DNA of 64,000 nt. Origin: Erinaceus europaeus. Its lineage: Eukaryota; Chordata; Mammalia; Eulipotyphla; Erinaceidae. This document shows positions 13,201 through 26,788 of this stretch, piece by piece. The notes beneath the pieces are model-generated. The model saw only the letters and a program-made list of their open reading frames with translations, searched no databases and was not told the DNA's origin. The number at the start of each line of letters is the position of its first letter. Positions within the stretch are counted from its first letter, which is position 1. Made by a program: the position numbers and the translations under genes. Location: positions 31,054,361 through 31,118,360 of the forward strand of contig NC_080171.1 in the NCBI RefSeq assembly GCF_950295315.1, read 5' to 3'.

Positions 13201-16200
13201 GCAAGAAAAGGGACTCTGGGGAGTTGGGGAGTAGCGCAGCGGGTTAAGCATAGGTGGTGCAAGGACCTGCATAAGGATCCTGGTTGGAGCCCCCGGCTCC
13301 CCACCTGCAGGGGAGTCACTTCACAGGTGGTGAAGTAGGCCTGCAGGTGTCTATCTTTCTCTCCCCTTCTCTGTCTTCCCTTCCTCTCTCCATTTCTCTC
13401 TGTCCTATCCAACAACAACATCAATCATAACTACAACAGAACAACAAGGGCAACAAAAGGGAATAAATAATAAATATATTTTTAAAAGGCTTTAAAAAAA
13501 AGAAAAAGAAAAGGAACTCTGACCTCATAACAGAGTTTGGGGCCTCTTGTGATGGGAGAACCTGCATTGCCCTGTTTTCTATGCTAGTTTGAATAGAAAT
13601 GTTTTTTTTTTTTTTTTCCTTGCAGTCTAACTAGTAGTTTGGTTCCTTTGTTTACTCATTCCCTATACACTGGGACATGTCAACTGATAGCTAATAATGT
13701 GTCACTTAAATAAACATTTTACAGTCAAAGCACAAAATATGCATATTTTTGTTCTTTAGAAAAACATAAATATTCATTTTCCTTACCAAAAAAAAAAAAA
13801 AAGATTCCTACTTTGATGATGATCTTGGGATATTTTAATGATGTTTTAGAAATGGAGAAAGAAGCAGAAAGAAGCAAACCAGTATGAAACCTGCTAACAT
13901 TGGAGCCAACAATCACCCGCCATTTTTCATTCCCCTCCCTGCCCCCAGGTGCTGCCCATTGTGGTTTTCTTCAGTACAGTCATGTCCATGCTCTACTACC
14001 TGGGGCTGATGCAGTGGGTCATCAGAAAGGTACTGGGACCAGGACTGAGACTGGCATTGGGACTGGGACAGGGACTGGAACTGGGACTAGAATTGGGACT
14101 GGGCAGATTTACTAACTAGTGTCGAGCTGACTCTTTCTGGGACCAAGTCTCAAAAGCCTATACTAAGCTCTTTTTTTTTTTTTTAAATGCTGGATTGTCA
14201 CAACACATTTTTGCATAGAAAAACATGGGAAAATCGGCTGAGGAGATAGCCACAACACCATAAACCAGAGCTGAACAGTGCTCTTAATATCTTTTGCTCT
14301 GTATGTCTTCCTCTCTAATTAAAATAAAATATTTAAAAAAGAAGAAACATCATGTTATGATTCTTCTGACACCCCAACAGTTTTCTTTTTGTCATAGGAT
14401 TCACCACTGCCGCCCAAGTTCTTAGACTCAAACCCCCTAAATCTTGCAAATCTCAGGAACTGCTATCAGGGGTTGCCTTACAACCAAAGATATTTTCATC
14501 ACCCTTAGCAATCACTTGTTAAGCTGGAAAGAAAAGGCAAGGCAAGACTGAAATAGTCAGACAGTGCTGTTTCTCCCTCACCATAGCTATTTGTCTTCTG
14601 CCTTGCACAGACTCGTTGCTTGTCCTCAAAAGTTATAAAACTAGGCACACTGGGTCTGGGAGCTGCCAGAATTAAAACAAGAATAAACAGAAGGCTGCTT
14701 TTTGGATCTAAGAGAGTTTTTTTTTCTTTTTGGTTTTTCTCTTTTCTTTATTGGGGGGGGTTAATGTTTTACAGTCAACAGTTAAATACAGTAGTTGATA
14801 CATAGGTAACATTTCTCGGTTTTCTTCCTTTTTTTTTTTTTTTTAATATGGAATGCTTCATGAATTTGCATGTCTTCCTTGTGCAGGGGCCATGCTAATC
14901 TTCTCTGTATCGTTTCAATTTTAGTATATGTGCTGCAGAAACTAGCACAATTTCTGTTTTCTACAAAACACTCTAACCCCCCACCTAGGTCCTCCTCTGC
15001 CTTCATATTCTAAGACCTGAATACTCCTCACCATCCCAGAGTCCTTTACTTTGGTGCAATACACCACCACCAAGGGAATTTTTAAAGAACATGACCCATT
15101 AGCACATTCTTTTAAGATTGCAAAGCCCATCTCATTCCTGCTGCCCAGCAACTGTCAGTCCTACATTCAGAAATCAGATCAGAAGACTAGGACATTTTTC
15201 AGCTAGTTTGAGTGTACATGTGATCAAGGCAGTGCATGCACAGATTGAGTAGAGCCGCAACCCTTTGATCCCTATAATTAAATATAGTAGAAAGGAAGAG
15301 GAAAATCAGAATATCCACAGAAATCAGGATTTCAGCAAGAGCACCAGTGCGTATAATTTTCTGATTGCCATTTAAACATTTGGCATATCCTGTGCTCAAG
15401 TCTTAAGTGAAGAGAGAGAGAATGCAACAGGAAGTCCCCATCCTGAGGTGGACACCACAGACACAGGTTGGAAAAGCTGGTATAAAAGGGGGCCCACACA
15501 CACGTTGTTTGGAGAGTTGAATAGAAAAGGCCAAGCCTCAACTGCTTCTTTCTATTTAGTAACTGGGCAACTGTTTCTGAAACAGTAGAAGTGGCCTATG
15601 TTTTGAGTTTCTCTTGGATAAAATGATTATAGGATCTCCCTCACATATTGTGAGGTTTAAATGCATCCTGGGTTCAGGTCTTACCATGATATCTGGAATG
15701 CAGTAAAGCCTGCTGTAACCCTTAGCAATTATTTGTTACTTGTATATAGTTCCAATAATTTAATAACAAAGTATATACAGTGATTCCAGTTCCTGCTCAC
15801 AATGGTCTGCAGTATAGACTGAGTGACACTTCATCTACTCAACATGTAGAGTTGGCCTGCCAACAATTGCTGGAAGTCACTGTGTTTTCTTCCAATTTAA
15901 AGATTTTTCTATCCCTACCTGAAAGTTTTATGTATACAAATGGTTCTTCACTGACTTTGTCTCTTCTTTGCTAAATAGGTTGGCTGGGTCATGCTAGTTA
16001 CTATGGGATCATCTCCAATCGAATCTGTAGTTGCTGCTGGTAATATATTCATTGGACAGGTGAGTAGTATTATTAAATAAAACAAAAGAGGGATCAGAAG
16101 ATAGTTCGTCTGGGAAGGTGTATACTTTGTCATGCATACAGTCTGTTTTGAGCCCCAGCACCACATGGAAGCACCCTAGCACTGGAGGAAGCTCTGATGC

Positions 16201-19200
16201 TGTGGGGTTTTTTTCTCCCTTTTTTTTTTTTTTTTTTCTCTGCTTCTCTCTATCTGAAATAAAGTGAAAAAGTCAGCCCAGCAGGGGCAAAATCACAAAT
16301 GTGCTTGTACTGCAAAGGGGAAAAAAGGGGGGGAGCGGCATTTGCTGAAATAGTCTGTCCAGAAAGTGGAATTAAAAATGTATTATTTATTTATTCTAGG
16401 GGAGAAAGGGAATCAAAACAAGGGACCCTCAGTCTAGACAATGTTGATTCCAGAAGTGGGGAGTAGGAAGGGAGAGAGCCCTTCCAAGAGTTTTGCTGTG
16501 TGAATGTGAAATTTGAGCTCTTGAAAGTTTATGGAAAGGATGAAAAGGTGGAATCATTAATCAAAACAAAGGTGTTTTGTTGTTTTCATTTTTTTTTCCC
16601 TCCAGGTTTATTGCTGGGGCTGGGTGCCTGTACTACAAATCTACTGCTCCTGGAGGCTATTTTTTCCCATTTTGTTGCCCTTGTTGTTGTTGTTGTTGTT
16701 ATTGTTGCCATTGATGTTGTTGTTGTTGGAGAGGACAGAGAGAAATGGAGAGAGGAGGGGAAAACAGAGGAGAGAAAGATAGACACCTGCAGACCTGCTT
16801 CACTGCCTGTGAAGCAACTCCCCTGCAGGTGGGGAGCCGGAGGCCTGAACCAGAATCCTTATGCCAGTCCTTGAGCAAGTCCTTGCACTTCTGCCATGTG
16901 CACTTAACCTGCTGCGCTACCGCCTGACCCCCAACAAAGGGCTTCTTAAGTACAGACTCTCAACAAACCTTTACTGAATTTACTGAACTTTTGAGGTTTG
17001 TCCCACCCACCCCCCTCTTCAGAAGGCAGCAGCTCTCCTACTCTGAGTTCACCAATTCTCTAGAAGCTGCAAACAAACAACAAACAGGTCCACTCGCTTT
17101 CTGTCATGTAAGGCTTGTGGAAATTTTGGAATAGACAAAGGAAGACTTTCTACTTACCACCATGAGGTGTTTGAACTCATTCTCAAGTTGCTAAAACAAC
17201 TTCACTAGCCACTAGACCAACAATGATCAACCCACTTTGCTGACTGAGCCTGTAGGAAAAAAAAAAAAATGTTAATAAGCATATCCCTAGATAAACAGAT
17301 ACTTTTTTTTTTTTGTCCTAAGTCCCTTTAAGAAAAAAAAAAGTGATGCCACAGGTGTCTTGCAAAATAGCAGCATTCCTAAGAGGGTAGATAAACAGGT
17401 ACTCAGAATGTGCCTTCAGGCAACATGGATTTGCCAAGGAAACCCAGCATTAACGTTCACTAGCATGGCTGCTATAGGAAATTGGATTTGAACCAGAAAT
17501 AAAGTCACTTAGAGAAGCACATGGTGCCAAATCCTAAACTTACAGTGGGCTGAGTTTTTTTTTATTTTTTATTTTTATTGGTAAGCCCAATTTGCTGGCC
17601 TGGAGAGTAGTCTTTAGAATGGACCCATGCTTCTTTCACTAGGAGGTGAAATTATTATAATTATAGTCACAAACTCTCTCTCTCAGGGCAAATTAGGGCA
17701 CCATCTTGAGTTGATTAGTCCAACCTATAGTGCACAAGGACTCAAGCACTGAGTTTCTGTTTAGTCCATGTATTGAAGCTCAACACATCCAATCTTATAG
17801 AACAATTAGAAATAATGAGGGGAAATTGTAAAATTGCACTCGTGCTTCTGCTGTGTTCAATTTAATGTTTAATATGCAAAAATGACAGCTATTATTTATG
17901 AAGAGCTCTGCCCTGCAGGCCTTCTGTCCTTAAAGGCTGGAGCCTTTACAACTAACTATGTGCTATCTGATTCCTTTCCACCCAAGGGGAAGAGGAAGTG
18001 TTACAGATAAGCCAGGTCTTTCACTCACAAAGTCCAAACCTGAACCCTGAAGATGAGGATCTTTCTGTAGAGGGAAAGTTTGTTTGGGGAAGTGCCTGTC
18101 CAAGAGAACCACAAAAGTGCAAATTTAGGGGTGGCTGGCAGCTGGCACACCTGGTTGAGCATACATGTTACCATGTGCAAGGACTTGAGTTTGAACCACT
18201 GCAGAGGAGAAGCTTCATAAGTGGGGAAGCAGGCTTGTCAGTGTCTTTCTCTTTCCCTCTCTGTCTCACCCTCCCCCCTCAATTTCTCCAGTCTAATAAA
18301 GAAAAAAAAAAGGAAGGAAGGAAGGAAGGAAGGAAGGAAGGAAGGAAGGAAGGAAGGGAGGGAGGGAGGGAGGGAAGAAAAATGGCAGTCAGGAGCATTG
18401 GATTCGTCATGTAGGCACCAGCAATAACCTTGATGGCAATAAAAAGAAAATTAAATAAAGAATTGCAAACTCTAAAGTTTATCTTCAAGCATAAGGAAGA
18501 GTGTTATCTAAAGGAGAAAGGGGAATGTGTACCTGAGTCTGTGTGAGCAGCAGTCCAGCTGGCCTTCTGGGAGGCAGCCTCTGCTAGATCCACTGATCAC
18601 GATTCAGGTGTTTCTCCTAAGGTGGTTGGTTACCACTTGTCAGCACCAAGTTTCTTCCCTAGTGAAAATTTAGGTTTCTCCTGTTAAGTCTTGTCCTATA
18701 ACAAGGTCTTGAATGAAACATAGTGACATATCTAGGGTGTGCTTTGAGTCTGTGCTCCTTAGTGGCTCACAAGAGGTGGGTTGTAGTTAGGGGAAACGAA
18801 TGATGTGTGATTAGCCTGACCTTAGGGTGACACCCCCCTCTACCCCCAAACTTACAGAGTTGCAAAAAAGAATATGGAGTCTTTCTGATCAGCTTAATTT
18901 TTCCTTCATCAAAAGGTTTTGAGTCTCAATTAAAGGGACTGGAGGTACCTGTCCTTGTTATTGTACAACTTTATTTTTAAATAAACTGTGTCTCTTGCCC
19001 CATGGTGGCAATAAAAGGTTTAGTTTCTTTCAGGATGAATTAAGTCCCACATAGGCTTGGGATTCATAGTTCACCAGGCCAGGTCACAATGTAGAGTTAC
19101 TTGGCCAATAATGTTCCAACGTTACACAAGTATAACTAAGGTTGGGGGGAAATAGCTCACCTGGAAGAATGACGGACCTGTAAGCCTGATTTATACCCAT

Positions 19201-22200
19201 GTCAACATGGGTATAAATCCACTCCATCCCTACCACCAGGGTTCTGAATCTTCAGTCACCCACTGCAAACCACTACATGGGCAGCCATCATCTCTACAAC
19301 TGTCTGTCCACATTTATACATAGTTGCCCCATTTTTCTTCCTGATCCAATCCTCTCTCCCCCTCCAAGCCACTCATGATAACATTAGTTACCTCTATATG
19401 TCCCTCTCCTTTTCTTCCTTTCTCTCTGGGTGCTGATGAAGCTGGAATTCAGAGCCCTCTTATCTTCTTCCTCCCCCCGCTGGGAGTACGGGCCAAGATT
19501 GTTTTTTTGGGGGGGGGGTGCAAAAATGTAGGAGTTCTGGCTTCTGTAATTGCTTCTCTGCTGGATGTGGGCATTGGCAGGTCGATCCATACCCCCAGCC
19601 TGTTTCTATCTTTCCTCGGTTGCCCTGGTCTTTCTATATATTTTTCTCTCATTAAAATAAAATAAATAAGATCTCAGAAATAAATAATAATAATAATAAT
19701 GACTCATCAATCCCAAACCCTAGGCTAGGTGGGAGCTTTGTGTGAAGGGGTCTAGTAAACTTTGCAAAATGTACACATGCACACTGATCTAGAGTTCAAC
19801 GGCCCAAACATCACTGGTGTTTTGGGCCCAAACACTTGAGTTTGGCCTCAGAATCACCTGGGAGACTTGCTGAAGCATAAACTACTGGCTCCACCTCCAG
19901 TTGCTGATTCAGTATAAGAATTTGCTTCTCTCTCAAAATACATACTTGTTATATTAATGAGAGAGAACTAGAGCATCACTCCAAGAGTTCTCAGATGGTA
20001 CTGATAGAGCTGGTGTGAGTTCACTCTTAGAAATATTGACACAGGCTTGAGAGATAGTATAATGATTATGCAAAAGGATTCACATGCCTGAGGCTCCAAG
20101 GCCCTAGGTTCAATTCCCAGAAACCCTATAAGCCAAATTTGAGCAGTGCTCTTAAAAAAAAAAAAAAAAAGGCAATATATACCTTATCAGGAATTGGAAA
20201 GGTAGCATAGTGGTTATGCAAGAGATTTTCATGCCTGAAACTCTGAGGCCCCAGGTTCAATTCCCTACACCACCATAAGCCAGAGCTCAGCAGTGCTATG
20301 GTAAGGAAGGAAGGAGGAGAAAGATAAAGGAAGAAAAGAAGAGAAAGAAGGAGAAAAAAAGAAGACTGCTTTAGTTGGGTGTGATGCAGAGAAACATACT
20401 TGAAGAGGAAATATGAAACTGTACTCCCAAAACATATAAAGCATTGTAAACCAGTGTTATAAGAGAAGTTGCTTTAGAGAAGGAAATTTTGAGCAGACTG
20501 ATACATCCTCCTATGGCTTCAAAGAGAATCTTTAATCTGAAAAAAAAAAAAGAATCTTTAATCTGGTCACTTTCTACTTTCAGACAGAATCTCCACTGCT
20601 CGTGCGGCCGTATTTACCATACGTCACCAAGTCTGAACTCCATGCAATCATGACTGCAGGCTTCGCTACCATTGCTGGAAGTGTCCTAGGTGCATACATT
20701 TCCTTTGGGGTAAGGAGATACAGGGATTGATTTGTGGACAATGCAACCCCTTCTTTCTTTGCTATAGTTCTCTCTCTCCCTCTCTGTCTCTCTCTCTTCC
20801 AGTGCTGCTCCGTAAGAGGGTCAGAGGATAACATTTTGCTATATGGTGGTCATAGTACTCTTGACATTTAAATGGAATAAATCCAAGGACCTTTGGGGTG
20901 AGTGGGGAGACAGCACTGTGGTTGCACAGAAGACAGGCATGCATCCAAGGATCACTGGGGCTTCACTTTTAGATACCCACCTCATACATATTAATTCTAC
21001 CCAACATAGCAGAAAAAAAAAAAAGAATATAAAGTTGCCTTGGCTGAAATTTTAAATATTTAAAACCAAGAAAATGCTATTACTGACATTAAAAGCAATC
21101 TAGACCAAGAGTTGGCAAGTGATGACCATGGGTCACATATAGATTGCTTCCCTTCGTTGTATCTAAAGTTTGATTAAAGTCCCACTGCTCCCATTTATGT
21201 ATATGACAACTTTCTTTTTTTTTATTTTTTATTTTTTTATTTTTTATTTTTTTGACAACTTTCATGCTATAGAGATGAGTAACTGAGATCTCAAAAGCTG
21301 GAACTATTTTCTCTTTGGCCCTTTGCCACAAAATCTTTCTGATCCCTGTACTAGACCAGTAGTTCTCAACCCTAACTGCCCACTAGAATCACCTGGGAGC
21401 TTGTAAAAATTCTAATACTCAAGTTCATACCCCAGAATAACTAAAACAGGATCTTTCAGAATGGGATCCAGATACCAGTATCTTCAGTTCTTGATGGCTG
21501 TGGAGGCGACTCAGCAGTACAGTGTGTTCCTGGCATGCCTGAGGCCCTGGGTTGGTCCCCAGCACCACATGCGATAGTGACAAGAGTAGAATGTTGTTGC
21601 TCCATGAATGATGGAGTGGTGCTTTGATCTTTCTTTCTCTCATGATCTCTCCTTCTCCTCACCTTAAAAAAATAAATAAATAAAGACTATCTATTACAAC
21701 AAACTTAAGGACTCTAAGGGAGTTGTAAGGTGGGGTGGAGGGGAAATGAGAGGCATCCATTGTTCTAATGAAGGAAGATGACAAGTTGGTGGAAGATGCA
21801 GAGTGCTGATACCTGTTGTGGGAGTGACTACCACTGTGACAACTGTCTTATAAATCAACATTTCTCCCAAAATAGTGATCTAAAAAAAAAAAAAACATTA
21901 CAGGGCACAAGATCCAGGTTCAAGCCCCTCGTCACCCCACCTGCATGGGGAAAGATTCATAAGTGGTAAAGCAGGTCTATTGGTGTCTCTTTCACTCTCC
22001 ACCTTTTCAATTTCTCTCTGTCTCTATCTAATGAATAACTAAAATTAAAATTAAAAAATAATTAAAGCCTCCTCATATTCTAATGTACAGCCAAGTTTAA
22101 CAGCTAGTCTATGGTATAAGTCACATCCTCCAGGAGAGAAATAGAATCACCCAGCAGCTGTCTGACATGGGGGAATAAATTAGTGTCTGTCATGTCAGAA

Positions 22201-25200
22201 CTTTACCCAGATTCCCAGAATTCCATGAGCCTGTCAATCAGAAGCAGGAAGGAGAAGAGTAAAGGCAACCTCAGGACTAGCAGCGGTTTGTGATGCCTAT
22301 AGACATGTGCTAGTGTGTAATTCAAAAATGTAGGGAAGAGCATCAGAAACAAAATAAGGATATGGGGAGAGAAGCGGGGGAGTTTACACCAAGAAAATTT
22401 GAGGGGACTCTGAATAAATGAAGATCATGCACTGGCACGAAGAATTTCAAGAAAGGGGGAAAAAAAGGTGGAGAGAAGTGCTTCTCTTCATTTTCCTGTT
22501 CTTTCCTACCACCACCAAATGTCTCCTGACTGAATCCATGATGTAAAAAAAAAAAAAAATGGACTTTAGGAACAGAATAACAGAGAGAGGAAGTTTCTTT
22601 GGAAATTTCTTCAGCACAGAATTAATCTTCTCCTGGAACAGTTAGGTTTTGTCTCTGATTTTCTCAAAGGATGTGGTCAACTGACACAATTCCTCATTCT
22701 CCCTCAGACTCTTTACAGTGAGGCTCCTTACATGGTTTTTTTCAAGTCTCCAAGGAAACTGCCTTGTTTTCTGGCATGGTCTCAGCTCCTGCTTATATAT
22801 TCCCTTGTAAAAGCCATACATTGTGGGGTCAGGCAGTGGCACACCAGTTTAAGCACACATAGTACTAAGTGCAAGGACCTGAGCAAGGATCCTGGTTTGA
22901 GCCCCCGGCTTCCCACCTGTGAGTGGGAAGGGGGGAGGGGGTTGGCATCACGAGCAGTGAAGCAGGTCTGCAGGTGTCTATCTTCCTCTATCCCTCTCTA
23001 TCTTCCCCTCCTCTCTCAATTTCTCTCTGTCCTATCCAATAAAACACCGCCAGGAGCAGTGGATTTGTAGTGCTGGCACTGAACCCCAGCGATAACCTTG
23101 GAGGCAAAAAAAAAAAAAAAGGTATATATATCCTAAGCACAACATAAAAACTAACTCTCAATGTTCTACTTTCTTGTGAAATTGCAGGTCTCATCCTCCC
23201 ACTTGCTAACTGCTTCAGTTATGTCAGCACCTGCAGCACTGGCTGTTGCTAAACTCTTTTGGCCCGAGACCGAAACACCTAAAATAACCCTCAAGAATGC
23301 CATGAAGATGGAAAATGGGTAAGTAGGACATACTCACCTAGTTGATAACTATACAAGTGGGGGTGGAGGTGGGTTAGAGACCAACATTCAAATGCAAAGA
23401 ATCAAGGTGTTAAAGTGAACTTAATTTCCCAAAGATGATTTAACTTTACCTCCAAACTGCCTGGTTTCAACACTTGAGAGAAGTGTTTCTTAACACTAGG
23501 GTGTCCATACAGTTCCCTGACTTTCCAGTGTAGATATTTCATTTTTCATATCATATGGTGTTCTTTGACACTTAAGACTTGGGAAACCAGAACATGACCA
23601 TTTCTAGATGCTTCTTTACAATAGGGAATAGAAAGTGTGGTATCCTTATTCACCCTTCAATTTATTTTCTTTCAAAAGAAAGAATAGATCAAGAGATCTG
23701 AAAAAGAGCAAGTCTCTTAAGATTTTTTTTTTCAAAAGTATTTCACAAATAACAGGGAGTCAGGGGGTAGTGCAGTGGGTTAAGCGCACATGGTGCGAAG
23801 CACAAGGACCGGCATAAGGATCCTGATTTGAGCCCCCAGCGCCCTACCTGCAGGGGAGTCACTTCACAGGCGGTGAAGCAGGTCTGCAGCTATCTTTCTC
23901 TCCCCCTCTGTCTTCCCTCCTCTCTTGATTTCTCTCTGTCCTATCCAGCAATAACAATGACAATAATAATACTAATAACCACAACAATGGTGGAACAAGG
24001 GCAACAAAAGGGGAAAAAAATAAATAACAGAATTCATTATTGATGTATTGCACCAAAGTAAAAGACTGTGGGATAGGTGGGAGGGAGGGGAGTTCAGGTC
24101 CTGAAACAGGATGGCAGAGGACCTAGTGGGGGTTGTACTGTTGTATGGAAAACTGAGAAATATTATGCATGTACAAACTATTGTATTTACTGTCAACTGT
24201 AAAGCATTAATCCACCAATAAAGAAATAAAAAACACCAATTAATTAATATGCTTCTGAAATTCATCCCTTGCTTACTATGTAGATAGTCATAACCATGAG
24301 TATAAAAACCAGTTGCCAAAGAATATGTAGGGAATATGTATGATTCCATTTCCACTCACAAAGTTAATAAATGTGCAAACCTACACGATTTATAATCTAG
24401 GGATAAAACCAAGACAGCAAATTGAAAAGAAAGGTGGACAACAGGCAAACTCTGGGGAGTCTGGTACCTCTGATAATTGAGTAAATGGGGCATGACCAAG
24501 GAAGTTCACATGGTTGGGAGGACCCAGAGGTGATGAGCCATGGTGACACTCCATCTCCTAAACCAACTGATAGATAGTTGTACCTTCCTAGAGGTCCAGG
24601 GAGATGGTGGAACAGCAGCACACAGGACTTGCATGCAAGAGGTCTCAGGTTTGATCCCCAGCACCGCCAATGGTCAGAGCTGAAAAACAAACAAGACAAA
24701 CCACACCTCACTTGAATCATTAATTCTTGTACTATGACTATTTTATAAACATTCTCTGGTAGCTACTTCTAATTAAGCATAATTTCAATACCTGTGATAT
24801 TTTTATTCTTCTCAATTTTACTATAAAAGAGCCCAGATCAAAAGAATAGTATAATAGACACCCATAGCCATGCCTACCACCTACATTTAACAATTATAAG
24901 TGTCACCCTGATCTCATGAAATTTAAGTATTTTGAGTGAGGCGTGGATCTGACAGTTTTTCTCTTCATCTGAGTGAACTCTGATTGAGTCATTTCTACAA
25001 TTGTGATGTCCAATCTACTGACAACTCTTTGGTAATTCTGGAATTGCTCTTTTGTTTTTCAATACAGTGATTCCAGGAACCTCCTAGAAGCTGCATCTCA
25101 GGGTGCATCCTCATCCATCTCCCTGGTGGCAAACATCGCTGCCAATCTGATTGCTTTCCTGGCCCTGTTGTCGTTTGTGAATTCAGCCCTGTCCTGGTTT

Positions 25201-26745
25201 GGAAACATGTTTGACTACCCACAACTGAGTTTTGAGGTATAACTCATCAGTGCTGCTCCTCCACTTTGGTTCTCTCTCTTTTTGTTGGAACATAAAGCAG
25301 GTTTGTGAAAAGCATTCCCTACCTGCCTCCAGTGCATTCTGACACAATGCCAACATACCATATGCCCCCACCTTCCAGCTCTGTTTCTCTGTCTCCTGTT
25401 ACACCCTTGTCCTCACCACAAAGCTATTCTCTCCTAAGTCTAGTCTCAAGAATTCAGGTTACTTTATTTTTTATTATTTTTCATGAGAAGTTGCTTTATT
25501 GAATCCAGAAGAGAATATTTTATCTTGGCAGGCCTACTGTTCTGTCATCTCACTGATTCCTGCCTTACTGTGGGACATCCCCTCAGAAGGAGCACTTGAA
25601 CCACCAAGTAGGGTTTCCTGAGACCCTGTGTATCTGGACCATGCCTGTGCACACATGCTAGGAGTTGGGAATGAGGCAATTTCCTGGGGGAGAGTACTTA
25701 AAATTTTTTATTTGTATTTATTTATTTATGTTTTTTAGTCTTAGATAGAGGCAGAGAGAAATTGAGAGGAGGAGATAAAGAGGGAAAGAGACAGAGAGAG
25801 ACTTGCAGCCCTGCTTCACCACTTGTGAAGCTCTCCCCCTGCAGACAGGAAGTGGGGGTTTGAACCCAGGTCCTTGTGCACTGTAATGTGTGCACTTAAC
25901 CATGTGCACCACTGTCTGGCCCCCCAATTTTTAAAAAATATTTATTTGCTAGGATATAGAGAAATTGAAAGGGGAGGAGAGAGACAGGGAGACACCTGCA
26001 GCACTCCTTCACTACTCATGAAGCTTCCCCCTGCAGGTGGGGGCCAGGAACTTGAACCTGGGTCTTTACAGATGGCAACATGTGTGCTGATCCAGGTGCA
26101 CCTGGTCCCTTGAAATATATTTCAGGTACAGACAAAGAGGGAGTGGGGAAAGAGAGGAAGAAAGAGAGGGAGTGGGAGGGAGAGAGGTAAAGAAGGGAGA
26201 TTGAGAGAGAGAGAGAACAGCACCAAAGTTTCCTTCAACACTGTGAAGACTGGACTCTTACCTGGATCGCACATATGGCAATGCAGCACATTATCCAGTT
26301 GAGTTATTTTGATGGCCCAATTCAGGTTACTTTAACTGGCCTTGACTCCTAATGGCTTGAGCTAGACAAGGGAAGGTGGTGGAACTTCTATGCCCAAAGG
26401 AGACTCAGAGGAACCAGCAGCAATCTCGTCAGGAGGGCAAGGCAGCAGCATGGGAAGCAAATCACTAATCTAGTCGTCTACCTGCTTCTGGCTTTTGTAG
26501 ATAATATGCTCCTACATCTTCATGCCCTTTTCCTTCATGATGGGAGTGGACTGGCAAGACAGCTTTATGATCGCCAAACTCATAGGTTACAAGACGTTCT
26601 TCAATGAATTTGTGGCCTACGAGCACCTCTCAAAATTGATCAATTTAAGGAAAAAGGCTGGACCCAAATTTGTGGATGGTGTGCAACAGTATATGTCAGT
26701 GAGTATTTTGATTTTCAGTACTGTTCTTCATTGCACACACGCGTG

Positions 26746-26788
<43 letters not shown>

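Noticed and set aside
14845..14948. A working U6 snRNA gene
   Set aside because: It has substitutions, a poly(A) end in place of a T-run terminator, and an L1 flank without PSE or TATA elements.
18221..18427. Lys/Glu/Gly repeat protein
   Set aside because: It is a GGAA microsatellite inside a SINE translated in three frames.
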